Below, piece by piece: positions 53,208 through 62,358 of a stretch of 64,000 nt of DNA (position 1 is its first letter; every line of letters starts with the position of its first letter). The stretch comes from Micromonospora chersina (GTDB lineage Bacteria > Actinomycetota > Actinomycetes > Mycobacteriales > Micromonosporaceae): positions 2,356,001 to 2,420,000 of the forward strand of contig NZ_FMIB01000002.1 in NCBI RefSeq assembly GCF_900091475.1, in the 5' to 3' direction. A model generated the notes under the pieces. The model saw only the letters and a list, made by a program, of their open reading frames with translations, was not told where the DNA came from and searched no databases. The translations under genes and the position numbers were made by a program.

Positions 53208-54341
53208 ATGGACCCTGCAACCCCAACCCCGATCACCGGCGACGCCTCCCCCACACCGGACCCGGGTGACGGCCGCCGGCCCGGCTACCTCTACCGGCAG
53301 GTGGCCGCTCACCTGGCCGCGCACTCCGACCAGGTGTTCAAGGTCGGGGAGCTCACCACGGCGATCGCCGCCCCGTCCACCGGCGCGGTGTTCGAGGCAT
53401 TGAAGAAGATGGCCGCCGCCGGGTACGCCACCCACCACACCGGCCCGCACCGCTTCCAGATCACCCAGGCCGGGATCGACGCCGCCGGGGCGATGCCACC
53501 GCCCGCCCCGCGCGCACCCCGCCAAGGACGGCGCGGGGCAGGTCGGCGGCAGCCGGCCGCACGCCCGAACGGTGAGTTGTACTTTCCCCGGAAGCTGGCC
53601 GGGGCCACCGATCTGGACGTGCTGCGCCGGCTGCGCGAGCAGCGTATACCAGTGCTGCTGTACGGGCCGCCCGGCACCGGCAAGACCGCCCTGGTGGAGG
53701 CGGCGTTCCCGGACCTGCTGACAGTCACGGGAACCGGCGACACCGTCGTGGAGGACTTCCTCGGCAACTTCATCCCCCTGCCCGACGGCGGCTTCGAGTT
53801 CGTCTACGGCCCCCTCGTCACCGCCATGCGAGAGGGCCGCGCGCTGCTGGTCGACGACGCCACCCTCATCCCGCCGAAGGTCCTCGCCGTGCTCTACCCC
53901 GCCATGGACGGCCGCCGGGTGATCACCATTCCCGGGTACCGCAATGAACGCGTCGAAGCCGACGACGGGTTCTACGTCATCGCTGGGCACAACCCCGGCG
54001 TCCATGGCGCCATCCTCACCGAGGCATTGGCGTCGCGGTTCGACGTGCACATCGAGGTCACCACCGACTGGGACCTCGCCCGCCACCTCGGCGTGCCCAG
54101 CCCCGCCGTCGAAGCCGCGATCGCGCTCAACGCCGACCTCGCCGCCGGACGCGTCACCTGGGCGCCGCAGCTGCGGGAGCTGCTCGGCTTCGCCCGCGTC
54201 CGCAAAACCCTCGGCCTGCCCGCCGCCATCTCCAACCTGGCCGGCCGCGCCCCGGCCGACGACCGCGAGCAGGTCCTCGCCGCGCTGCGGCAGCAGTTCG
54301 GCACCGAGATCACCGCGCTGACCCTCGGCAAGCAGCGCTGA
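53208..54341 (+). CDS. MoxR/CobS-type AAA+ ATPase with N-terminal winged-helix region
   Basis: This 377-residue protein starts with a winged-helix-like region (RQVAAHLAAHSDQVFKVGELTTAIAAPSTGAVFEALKKMAAAGY), then an AAA+ core with Walker A YGPPGTGKTALVE near residue 155 and Walker B as ALLVDDATLIPP near 213 (DD instead of DE), and IAGHNPGVHG. It resembles MoxR or CobS ATPases, which remodel partners that carry VWA domains. The next gene encodes such a VWA protein. AGGAGG precedes the ATG; the 270 bases before it look non-coding. Confidence 0.87.
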   Translation: MDPATPTPITGDASPTPDPGDGRRPGYLYRQVAAHLAAHSDQVFKVGELTTAIAAPSTGAVFEALKKMAAAGYATHHTGPHRFQITQAGIDAAGAMPPPAPRAPRQGRRGAGRRQPAARPNGELYFPRKLAGATDLDVLRRLREQRIPVLLYGPPGTGKTALVEAAFPDLLTVTGTGDTVVEDFLGNFIPLPDGGFEFVYGPLVTAMREGRALLVDDATLIPPKVLAVLYPAMDGRRVITIPGYRNERVEADDGFYVIAGHNPGVHGAILTEALASRFDVHIEVTTDWDLARHLGVPSPAVEAAIALNADLAAGRVTWAPQLRELLGFARVRKTLGLPAAISNLAGRAPADDREQVLAALRQQFGTEITALTLGKQR

Positions 54342-54360
54342 CCCCTCAAGGAGAACTCTG

Positions 54361-55959
54361 ATGCCTCATCCATCCCCACATCTGCAGCCCGGCCCCGCCG
54401 CACCCGCAGCCGGTGATCCGGACTGGCAGGTGTGGAGCGACGCCTGGACCCGGCACATCCCGACCCTGACCGGCCGCACCGACCTGACCGTCACCGTCGC
54501 TCCCGGCGCCGGCGGCGGCGCACCGGCCTGCTGCTACCCCGACGCCGGCCGCATCGAGGTCGACGCCACCTACATCGGCTCCCCCGACATCGCCAACCCT
54601 CGCCGCGCCGGTCACAAGCGGTTCGTCCCGACCGCCTACGGGCTGCTCGTGCACGAGGCCGCGCACGCCGCCCACAGCCGCTGGCGCACCCCGCCCGGCA
54701 CCCCACCCGTTGTCGCAGCTGCCGCCGAGCTGCTCGAGGAGTCCCGCATCGAGTACCGGCAGCGCGCCCGCCGGCGCGGTGACCGCCGGTGGCTGCGGCA
54801 CACCGTCACGACCCTGATCAGCTCCGACGACGCCGCCGTCGACGACCCTTGGCACGCCGCCCACCTCGCCGCGCTGCTACTGGCCAGGGTGGACGCCCGC
54901 ATCCTCACCGCCAAGGACACCAAAGGGATCCGCGCCGCCGTGACGACCGTGCTGGGCCGTAAGCGGCTGCTGCAGCTACGCGAGGTGTGGCGGCACGCCC
55001 ACAGCGTCGACGACAGCGACGCCGACACCATGATCGACCTGGCGTGGCGGTGGTGCCGCATCCTCGACGTCGACCCCCACCACCAACCACAGGCACCCGC
55101 AGCGGACGCGGGCGTGTTCGCCGGCCTGCTCGCCCAAGCGCTCACCGACTACCTCGCCCACACCGCCGGGCTCACACCAGGGCAATACCGGGACCAGCAG
55201 ATCACCGAACGGTTCTCCGCGCCCGCGACGTGGACCCGCCGCGACCCCACCCACGGTGAACGTGCGGCGGCCCGCCTCCTCGCCGCCCGGCTGCGCGCCG
55301 CCCGCACCCACCACGCTGAACCCGACACGCGGCCCAGCACGGTTCCGCCGGGACGGCTGCGGACCCGCCACGCCATCACCGCCCAGGCGCAGATCGCCGC
55401 CGGCGCCGCGCCCACCGCCACCCCCTGGCAGCGGCGCACACAGCTGCCACCGCCGAAACCGACCCTGCACCTGGGCGTCATCGTCGACGCCTCCTTCTCC
55501 ATGCACCCCTACGCGGCACCGATGTCGTCAGCCGGGTGGATCCTCGCCCACGCCGCCCACAGCAACCAGGCGGTCACCGCCACCATCGCCTTCGGCAGCG
55601 ACGTCACCCTGCTCGTCCCGCCCCGGCGACGGCCCACCCACGTGCTGGAACTGCGCGCCAATGGCGGCAGCACGGCCTTCACGGACGCGGTGAAACTCGC
55701 CGACCAGCTGCTGCAGCTGCGTCAGCCCGGCCGGCTGCGGATGCTCGCCGTCGTCTCCGACGGCGACCTGCCCGACACCGGCCCCGCCCAACGTCTCATC
55801 ACCACCCTGCACCGCACGGGCTGCCCGGTGCTGTGGCTGCGCCCCGCCGACCTGGACGGGCACACCTTCACCGACGCCACCACCATCCTGGTGGCCGACC
55901 CGGTGCAGGCCATCGGCCACATCGCCGACGCCGCGGTCACCGCACTCGAGCACGCCTGA
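54361..55959 (+). CDS. VWA-domain protein with HEXXH motif, partner of the MoxR ATPase
   Basis: This 532-residue protein has a zincin-like motif HEAAHAAH (His98, Glu99, His102), followed by LLEESRIEYRQRARRR, and a C-terminal von Willebrand A domain with the MIDAS motif DASFSM near residue 376, NGGSTAFTDA and VVSDGDLPDT. The layout resembles CobT-like VWA proteins that work with MoxR/CobS ATPases as metal-dependent chaperones. The Glu of HEXXH could also give peptidase activity. Start ATG follows AAGGAG. Confidence 0.82.
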   Translation: MPHPSPHLQPGPAAPAAGDPDWQVWSDAWTRHIPTLTGRTDLTVTVAPGAGGGAPACCYPDAGRIEVDATYIGSPDIANPRRAGHKRFVPTAYGLLVHEAAHAAHSRWRTPPGTPPVVAAAAELLEESRIEYRQRARRRGDRRWLRHTVTTLISSDDAAVDDPWHAAHLAALLLARVDARILTAKDTKGIRAAVTTVLGRKRLLQLREVWRHAHSVDDSDADTMIDLAWRWCRILDVDPHHQPQAPAADAGVFAGLLAQALTDYLAHTAGLTPGQYRDQQITERFSAPATWTRRDPTHGERAAARLLAARLRAARTHHAEPDTRPSTVPPGRLRTRHAITAQAQIAAGAAPTATPWQRRTQLPPPKPTLHLGVIVDASFSMHPYAAPMSSAGWILAHAAHSNQAVTATIAFGSDVTLLVPPRRRPTHVLELRANGGSTAFTDAVKLADQLLQLRQPGRLRMLAVVSDGDLPDTGPAQRLITTLHRTGCPVLWLRPADLDGHTFTDATTILVADPVQAIGHIADAAVTALEHA

Positions 55960-56159
55960 CCCCGTCTCTGCGCCGGGCTCTCCCCTGGCCGAGGTGTCGG
56001 CTCGCGGTCCACCGAACTCCGGCCATCACGCCGACAACCACCGGTCGAGATCACTCAGCGCACTCCCACTGGCCGTTGCTCGGCCACCCCGCGCACTTCC
56101 AACGCCGAGCACGGCCGCGCAGCCGTGCCCGGACCCATCACGACAGAACAGGAGAAACC

Positions 56160-57164
56160 GTGACCAGCCCGAACAACCCGCGCCTGCCGATCACCTCGCC
56201 CGCGGACCTGCTCACCGCCGTGCCCTACCTGCTCGGCTTCCACCCCACCGACAGCCTCGTGATCGTCGGCCTCACCGGCACCCGGATCGCCGTCGCCAGC
56301 CGCGCCGACCTCCCCCAGCCCAGCCAGGTCGCCGCCTGGGCCGACGACTACATCCTGTCGCAGATCCGCATGCTGCGGAACGCGGCGGCCACCCGCGCCA
56401 TCGCCGTCGGCTACGGCCCCGCCGCCACCGTCACCTCGGCCGTCGACACCGTGATCCCGCGGCTGGCCGCCACCGACATCGACGTCTTCGACGCGCTGCG
56501 GGTCACCGACGGCCGCTACTTCTCCTACCTCTGCCAGGACCCCGCCTGCTGCCCCACCGACGGCGTGCCCTTCGACCCCCAGCGCAGCGACATCGCCATG
56601 CACGCCATCGTCGCCGGCTGTCACGTCCTACCCGACCGGGCCGCGCTCGTGGCCAGCATCGCCCCCACCACCGGGGACGCCCGCGTCGCCGTCACCCGCG
56701 CCACCGCCCACGCCCGAGCTCGACGCCGCACCCTCATCAGCGAGGCCGGACGCGACGGCCTGATCCTCGCCGGCGAACAGGCGGTGCGGGACATGCTCGC
56801 CCGCTACGCCGACGAGCAGACCCTCACCGATGACGAGTTGGCCTGGCTCACTGTCCTGCTGCCCGTCCCCGCGATCCGCGACGTCGCCTGGCAGGCCACC
56901 GACGCCCAGCCCTGGCACGTCGCCATGTGGACCGACATCACCCGCCGCGCGCACCCGCCGCTCGTGGCACCACCGGCGAGCCTGCTCGCCTTCGCCGCGT
57001 GGCGCCGCGGCGACGGCGCGCTTGCCTCCATCGCCATCGACCGCGCCCTAGCCGCCAACCCCAACTACAGCCTCGCGCAGCTGATCGACCAGGCGCTGCG
57101 GGCCGGGCTCGCCCCGTCCGTGCTCGACGGCTGGCCCCACCCCGGCCAGCCCACCATCGCCTGA
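56160..57164 (+). CDS. DUF4192-domain protein
   Basis: This 334-residue protein begins ITSPADLLTAVPYLLGFHPTDSLVIVGLTG, which is the DUF4192 signature (S-AD-LAAVP-LLGF-P-DSLV), and continues through VGYGPAATVTSAVDTVIPRL and YLCQDPACCP. The family is common in actinobacteria, including mobile elements, and its function is unknown. The GTG at 56160 follows AGGAG. Confidence 0.82.
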   Translation: MTSPNNPRLPITSPADLLTAVPYLLGFHPTDSLVIVGLTGTRIAVASRADLPQPSQVAAWADDYILSQIRMLRNAAATRAIAVGYGPAATVTSAVDTVIPRLAATDIDVFDALRVTDGRYFSYLCQDPACCPTDGVPFDPQRSDIAMHAIVAGCHVLPDRAALVASIAPTTGDARVAVTRATAHARARRRTLISEAGRDGLILAGEQAVRDMLARYADEQTLTDDELAWLTVLLPVPAIRDVAWQATDAQPWHVAMWTDITRRAHPPLVAPPASLLAFAAWRRGDGALASIAIDRALAANPNYSLAQLIDQALRAGLAPSVLDGWPHPGQPTIA

Positions 57165-57192
57165 CCCGCGCCCGTCCCGTCTGGAGACATCC

Positions 57193-57606
57193 ATGTCCAC
57201 ACCGCACCTCGACGTCCAGCGGCTGCTGCACGACCAGGGCTACGCCCTCGACCCGGATCAGCTCGCCGAGGCCTGCGCACACCACCCAGAGCAGCTGTGC
57301 GCGCTGCTTGCCGCGGCCGGCACCATCGCCGCCACCAGCGCCCAGATCACCGCCCTGACCGACGCCGCGAACCTGCTCGGCGACGTCCACGCCAGCAGCG
57401 ACGCCAACACCGTTCTGTCGCTACGACAGCGGCTCGACCGGGTCGCTGACGCCCTCACCACCGCTCTCGCCCAGCACGACAAGGCCACCGCCGCCCTACG
57501 ACACACCTGCGGCGCCCTGATCCGCACCGACCTCGCCGTGCTCTCGAATCCCGAGTGCGTCAACCCCGCCGAGTCGCCGCGCGCCGCCACTGACCCGACG
57601 CCCTAA
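57193..57606 (+). CDS. Small helical element protein
   Basis: This 137-residue protein appears all-helical (DVQRLLHDQGYALDPDQLAEACAHHPEQLCALLAAAG; VLSLRQRLDRVADALTTALAQHDKATAALRHTCGALI) with a likely coiled coil at residues 75-110. No family is recognised. GGAG precedes the ATG by a normal distance. Confidence 0.6.
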   Translation: MSTPHLDVQRLLHDQGYALDPDQLAEACAHHPEQLCALLAAAGTIAATSAQITALTDAANLLGDVHASSDANTVLSLRQRLDRVADALTTALAQHDKATAALRHTCGALIRTDLAVLSNPECVNPAESPRAATDPTP

Positions 57607-57677
57607 GCCAGCACACCCGCACCCGTCGCCCCGAACGGGCGGCGGGTGCGCCGGTAAGCAACGCAACGGAGGACCTG

Positions 57678-58196
57678 ATGACCGAACCGACCGCAGCCCC
57701 TGCCGCACCCCCGAGCCTCGAATCCGTCCTGCGCCATGCTTGGGACGCCTTCCACCCCGGCCAGCCAGCCCCGCTGGGATGGCTCACTCACACCACCACC
57801 CAGATCCAGGCCTACCTGCGTAACCACCACAGCGGCCCGCAGCCGCCGCCCGCAATCCCCGAATCGTGGACGCAGCTCCGCAGACAGATGTGGCAGGCGC
57901 TGCGCGAGGCGGTCAGCGAGCACGACATCGACATAGATGCGGCCAACCGGGTCATGGAGGTCGTCGACCTGCCGCTGCTGCCCCGCCGCTGGCAGGTCCG
58001 CCTCACCCTGACCGTCCTCGCCGAGCTCACGGCCGGCACGAGCGACGACGCCTTCGACGCCGCCGAAGCCGCAATCGAAACCGCCCTCACCGGCGCCGAA
58101 ATCGAGGTACGCATCGAGTGGAACGGCAACGAACGCGACAACGCCGACCCCGGCGACCTTGACCCCACCGACCCGTGGCCCGGCTGCCCGCGGTAA
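57678..58196 (+). CDS. Small element protein of unknown function
   Basis: This 172-residue protein is soluble, with SLESVLRHAWDAFHPGQPAPLGWLTHTTTQIQAYL and a helical centre (LRREMW-like QMWQALREAVSEHDIDIDAANRVMEVVDLPLLPRRWQVRLTLTV), and an acidic C-terminus. GGAGG precedes the ATG. It is not recognised. Confidence 0.62.
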   Translation: MTEPTAAPAAPPSLESVLRHAWDAFHPGQPAPLGWLTHTTTQIQAYLRNHHSGPQPPPAIPESWTQLRRQMWQALREAVSEHDIDIDAANRVMEVVDLPLLPRRWQVRLTLTVLAELTAGTSDDAFDAAEAAIETALTGAEIEVRIEWNGNERDNADPGDLDPTDPWPGCPR

Positions 58197-58665
58197 CCAG
58201 CGCATCCCGGCTACCCGGGGAAAGCGGTCTCCTCCGACCCGCCGAGGCCGTCCCTGCTCATCACCTTCGGGTGAGGCGATCACCGCGCGGCTCCCGAGAA
58301 AAGCGCGGAAATCCCACACACAGCAGGTCCCGGCAAGTTCCGCCGCTACCAGCCGACTTCCAGACCGGAGACTGCTGCGGGCCACGCATGTTGCGGTGGG
58401 TCTGCTCGTCGGGCGGCCGCAGGCCGCCCAGCCTCCCCGGACAGGGCGTTGACGAGCCGTCGGCGGGCTGGGCGCGGGACTGCCTGCCCACTGCGGGCGC
58501 TCACTCCTCGCTGAAGGCCAGGCGCACTGCCTGCCGACGACTTGATCTATCGGGAAAGTCGAGCGTCACTCGTGGCTGCCGCCACCCCGGCGGACCCGGC
58601 AGCGGCCCACACCGCTGGCCGGGGTGGCGGCCACCCGAGCCGACAATCCGCGAGAGGCAACGCCG
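58197..58665. other. Non-coding stretch
   Basis: I see no supported gene, RNA or repeat here. The frames present are Arg/Pro-rich and lack ribosome-binding sites. Confidence 0.45.
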
Positions 58666-58998
58666 ATGACGCAACCGCACCGCCGCTGCATTCCCCGCGA
58701 CGTCACCGACGTCCTGCTGTGGCTACTCGCCGCCGACGTCGCGTCCGCCCACCTCCCCGATCCCCACCAACCCCACCGCTGCGCCAACCTGCGCTGCACC
58801 GGCTAGGCCTACCCCTGCCCGCCGGCGCGCGACGCCCGCCGCGCCTGCCAGGCGGCCACCCGAGGCGAAGTGCTCGCCCGAGGGCGAGCGAAGGTCGCTG
58901 CCCCAGCCGGCGCGGCGGCGCGCTTCGCCGGCTGGTTCCGGCCCACCCGGCCGGTCCCACCGCCGCAGCGGCCGATGCCGGGGCCGCGCGCCGCCTAA
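58666..58998 (+). pseudogene. Small Cys-containing protein broken by an in-frame stop
   Basis: The frame starts at ATG 58666 (MTQPHRRCIPRDVTDVLLWLLAADVASAHLP) and stops with TAG at 58804 right after HRCANLRCTG. The same frame then continues YPCPPARDARRACQAATRG and runs to TAA at 58996-58998. CANLRC joined to AYPC reads as one Cys motif cut by a single nonsense codon, so this is probably a damaged gene of about 110 codons. A genuine 46-residue peptide cannot be excluded. Confidence 0.5.
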
Positions 58999-59329
58999 CA
59001 ACTCGCGCTGACTCCCCACCCGGCGCCGCAGTCGGTCCTTCTGCCCTACCGGCGACTGACGCCTCGCCAAGTCGCGTCGCTGTCCGCGCTTCGGCGCCTC
59101 ATGCCCTGCGCCCTACCACCGCGGGCTACCGGGGCTTGGGACGCGCACAACCACGGGCAACGGCGTCGGCTGCAGGCTGCCAGAACCTCATCCGGCTCGC
59201 CCGCGCCAAACGCGCTGGTCGCGCCCCCGCGCACCCGCGGTGCAGATCCGGACCCCCAGGCAAACCTCGCCCCACAGACCCAGCCGCTCGAACAGCGCCC
59301 CAGCGCTTCGCAAGGAGAGGAGAAACCCT
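58999..59329. other. Non-coding stretch
   Basis: No gene is supported; the end holds AGGAGAGGAG, the ribosome-binding site of the next gene. Confidence 0.45.
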
Positions 59330-59695
59330 ATGGCACCCGCGATCGACCCGGACGACGCCAATGGCGGCGACCTCAGCGTCGGCGACCCTCAGGTAGGCAA
59401 GTCACGGCTGCTCTCGCGGCAGTGTGACACCTGCGTGTTCGCGCCAGGCAACAAGATGCATCTCACCCCGGGCCGGCTACACGACCTTGTCGCCGAAGCC
59501 CGAACCAGGCAGTCCTTCATCATCTGCCACTCGACGCTCCCGCACTACATGCATCCCCAGGTCAAGCCGGCGATCTGCCGCGGCTTCGCCGACCGCTACG
59601 ACACCCAGGCGCTGCAACTCATCGCACGGCTCTTCGGTTTCGTCGAGGTCGACCCGCCCGAGCACGCTCCATCCGAGTCCAATACCCCCGCCTAA
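59330..59695 (+). CDS. Small Cys/His protein of the element's right end
   Basis: This 121-residue protein has CDTCVFAPGNKMHLTPGRLHDLVAEAR followed by FIICHSTLP and AICRGFADRYDT. The four spaced Cys plus His suggest a zinc site. Similar CxxC-FxPGN proteins occur in actinobacterial phages and mobile elements, with unknown role. The ATG follows a strong purine-rich site. Confidence 0.7.
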   Translation: MAPAIDPDDANGGDLSVGDPQVGKSRLLSRQCDTCVFAPGNKMHLTPGRLHDLVAEARTRQSFIICHSTLPHYMHPQVKPAICRGFADRYDTQALQLIARLFGFVEVDPPEHAPSESNTPA

Positions 59696-59698
59696 ACA

Positions 59699-59730
59699 AC
59701 CGCACCAACCAATACCCGAGCGGGTGCGGT
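59699..59730 (+). terminator. Hairpin terminator
   Basis: Arms ACCGCACC and GGTGCGGT enclose 16 bases just after the Cys/His protein gene. The stem is short and no T-tract follows. Confidence 0.55.
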
Positions 59731-59860
59731 ACGAGCCGCATGCGTGCCCGCCGCTGTGGGTGGCCCGGCTGTCCGGTGACACCGCCTACGTTCGACAGAC
59801 CAACCGTGGCACCGCCGGTAGGGCACACCTCAGCCTTCGTGGGGCCTGCGCACCGCGGGT

Positions 59861-60976
59861 TCAGCGTCTTTGGCAGCGATCCCGTAGCTCGGTGATGACT
59901 GCCTTCTCGTGCGTATTGAGATCCCCGTCGACGGTGGCGACCCGTTCGGCGGCATAGACAACGTCGCTGAGATCCCCGGGCTCAGCGTCGACGCGGTGCC
60001 ACACCTCGTCGGGGTCGATGTCGACGACGCCGGCGAGTTGCTCGTCGTCGACCTGATGCCGTTCCCGGGCAAGCCGCGTCAGCCGCTGGAACAGCACGCG
60101 CTCGGAGTCAGCAATCTTGCCGTCCGCGTTGATGACGAGCCACGCGACCCACAGCATCAGCCGCAGGTGCCGGGTGCGTCGGATCAAAGTCTCGGCAAGT
60201 TCGATCACCCGTGCCTCGTCACGGAATACGGATTGGGCGTGGCGTCCCGCGACCACGGTCGTGTAGCGGTTCACGAAGATGGTGAGGGGGATCCCGACGC
60301 CAGGGATACCGAACTTGATGACGTTGCGTTGCAGGAGGTGTCTCCCGACGACCGGCAGGCTTCTCGCGGCGGCAAGGACCGGGCCGGAGTAGTACTTCTT
60401 GAGAACTTGCCGGACCAGGCCGGGCACGAATTTCATCCCGCCGCGGGCGACCTCTCCGGCCTTTATGCCGAATGCCACCCGGATCAGCTTCATCATGTCT
60501 TCGGGATCGTCCACGTCCAAGGGAATCCGGTAGAGCACCGCGATGTCGTAGGCCATGCGCATCTGCAGCTGGGTGATGAACGTCAGGTCGACCATGAACG
60601 TGACGACGCCGGCCGGAACAGCGGCGGGGCTGGCGCCGCCCAACGACCCGATGGTCGCGACGATCGTCCCGGTGTAGAGGCTGGAGGTAATCCCGCCTTC
60701 GATCATGGCGTACTTTGCCGCCAGCTTGATCTGCTGCCCGACGATACCGTCCGCGGGCACACCCTTGTATTTCTGCTGGAAGTACTCCCATGTGGCTTTC
60801 TCGGTATACGACCGTAGCGCCTGGGCGCAGAGTTTCGTGAACCAGCCGCCCGACTTGATGTCGTCCGCACTCAGCCCTTTGACGAACTCCCGCAGTTTGG
60901 CGCGCTCCTGTTCGACAGCTTCGCGGTCGGCATCGTCGTCGCCAGCGTTGACGGAGCCGGGCAGCACTTCGGTCAC
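59861..60976 (-). CDS. EcsC-TerB domain protein
   Basis: This 371-residue protein has an EcsC-like central part (GGASPAAVPAGVVTFMVDLTFITQLQMRMAYDIAVLYRIPLD) with hydrophobic helices and a C-terminal TerB-like acidic helical domain (LMLWVAWLVINADGKIADSERVLFQRLTRLARE). EcsC proteins are linked to membranes, TerB to metal and stress systems. The GTG at 60976 follows GGAAGGA; the frame is open upstream but unlike the family. It points toward the conjugative element and may be chromosomal. Confidence 0.72.
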   Translation of the reverse strand: MTEVLPGSVNAGDDDADREAVEQERAKLREFVKGLSADDIKSGGWFTKLCAQALRSYTEKATWEYFQQKYKGVPADGIVGQQIKLAAKYAMIEGGITSSLYTGTIVATIGSLGGASPAAVPAGVVTFMVDLTFITQLQMRMAYDIAVLYRIPLDVDDPEDMMKLIRVAFGIKAGEVARGGMKFVPGLVRQVLKKYYSGPVLAAARSLPVVGRHLLQRNVIKFGIPGVGIPLTIFVNRYTTVVAGRHAQSVFRDEARVIELAETLIRRTRHLRLMLWVAWLVINADGKIADSERVLFQRLTRLARERHQVDDEQLAGVVDIDPDEVWHRVDAEPGDLSDVVYAAERVATVDGDLNTHEKAVITELRDRCQRR

Positions 60977-61165
60977 AGCGGGGTCCTTCCAGATGGTCCA
61001 GCGACCTGCAAGGTTGCCAGATATGGGCAATCCACGGGCGGACCGACAAGGTGACCGATGAGTTCGCCTGTAGATGTCCCGGTGGGCAGCAACGATATCG
61101 GGGACGCCACGCGTTCCCCAGGCCAGGACCGATACCCACGTCGACCAGGTTGGTAAGCACGCGAC

Positions 61166-61342
61166 TACCCGGAGCTGATCATCACCGGATACGGCGCCGT
61201 CATCATCGATCGCGACCCGACCGAGCAGCTGCACCCCGTCCGCCTGCAGCAGCTTGTCTGGCCTGACGCGCACGGCCGTTTAACCTGGGACACCGCCTAC
61301 GCGTTCCCCTCCGCCGTGCAGCCGCTGATCGGGCAGCCGTAG
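61166..61342 (+). pseudogene. DUF4262 C-terminal remnant
   Basis: The frame reads YPELIITGYGAVIIDRD, then LHPVRLQQLVWPDAHGRLTW and PLIGQP before TAG. The PELI-TG and QLVWPD-GR-W...QPL-GQP blocks match the C-terminal half of DUF4262 proteins. No start or N-terminal half is found in frame upstream, so this is a fragment. A hairpin follows at 61355-61388. Confidence 0.6.
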
Positions 61343-61354
61343 ACCTCGGCCCCC

Positions 61355-61388
61355 GAGGGGCCGGATGCGATGTCGCGTCCGGCCCCTC
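61355..61388 (+). terminator. Hairpin after the DUF4262 remnant
   Basis: Arms GAGGGGCCGGA and TCCGGCCCCTC enclose 12 bases, 13 bases past the remnant's stop codon. Confidence 0.6.
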
Positions 61389-61480
61389 GCCGCGAGGTCC
61401 TTCGTCGCCGGAACCGCCTGTCAACGACCGGCATGAGGAAGAAGATCAGTCTCTTTTGTTTTTGCGGCTTCCCGTGCCCA

Positions 61481-61499
61481 CTAAGGGACGTCTCGTAAC
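61481..61499 (+). repeat. 19-bp direct repeat, copy 1
   Basis: CTAAGGGACGTCTCGTAAC flanks the transposase remnant on its left. An identical copy in the same orientation flanks it on the right. Confidence 0.85.
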
Positions 61500-61534
61500 T
61501 CGGCAGAGGCGTTTGCCCGTGACCGGGTTGGTGC

Positions 61535-62140
61535 TCACCAGGTCAGGGCGATGTTGTGCAGGTGGGCGATACCGGAAGCGGTGTCGGTCAATGTGCGGGC
61601 GGCGCGGCGGTAGTCGCGCAGGATCTTGAAGCACTTGAGCCTGGCCAGAGCGTGTTCGACCTGCGCCGCACAGTCCGGTGCTCGGCATTCAGGTCCTCCC
61701 TCCACTGCGGCAGTGGGCTGCCAACGCGCTGGTGCGGTAAACGATGGTGTCGTTGCAGTTGCGCGGCTGCGGGTCACCGACGGCGATGACCAGGCGGGTG
61801 CTCGCGTCGATCGCCACCTGCAGGTTCGTCGAGTACCGGTAGCTCTTGCTCGGCGCCGAGAGGCGGTGGTCCCGGGTCGGGCGGCGCACCGGGACCAGGG
61901 CCAGCAGTGGGCCTAGGGTTGTCGATGACCCGGTGGGCGGCGGAGTGCGAGACGCCGAACAGCGGGCCGATCTGGCGCATGGTCAGGTTGGTGCGCCAAT
62001 ACGCGGCGACCAGCAGCACCCGGTCGGGTAGGTCCAGGGCTCACTGTCGCCCCGGCCGCCCGTCGGCGATGGTGTCCCCGCCGCGCTCGGCGACCAGGCG
62101 GACCAGCCGATGTCCGGCCGATACGCGGCGGGAAGGCAAC
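61535..62140 (-). pseudogene. Degenerate IS5-like transposase
   Basis: Pieces of one transposase lie in different frames. An N-terminal helix-turn-helix (YWRTNLTMRQIGPLFGVSHSAAHRVIDN) is at about 62019-61930, a central DDE-type part (SYRYSTNLQVAIDASTRLVIAVGDP...RNCNDTIVYR) at about 61890-61735, and a C-terminal part (VEHALARLKCFKILRDYRR ... HLHNIALTW) ends at 61535. Frameshifts and at least one internal deletion make it inactive. The order and motifs fit the IS5-family DDE_Tnp_4 group. Confidence 0.75.
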
Positions 62141-62159
62141 CTAAGGGACGTCTCGTAAC
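62141..62159 (+). repeat. 19-bp direct repeat, copy 2
   Basis: This is an exact copy of 61481-61499 in the same orientation. An intact insertion sequence should end in inverted copies, so this pair points to rearrangement or to two IS remnants. The segment 62160-62358 holds no gene I can support. Confidence 0.85.
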
Positions 62160-62358
62160 CCGGTGTCTGTCTGTCGAGGACGGTCATCGATGATGCCTGC
62201 GTGCAGGTGATCACCGCTGCCCGGGCCGAGTGAATCTTGCCGTTTCACCGGGCTGCAGCCCGCCCAGCGCGACCCGGCAGAGATGAGACGACAACTTGAT
62301 CATCGGGGAGGCTCAACTCCGATACGACGACGGCTGGTGCCCGGACCGGCTGGGGTTT

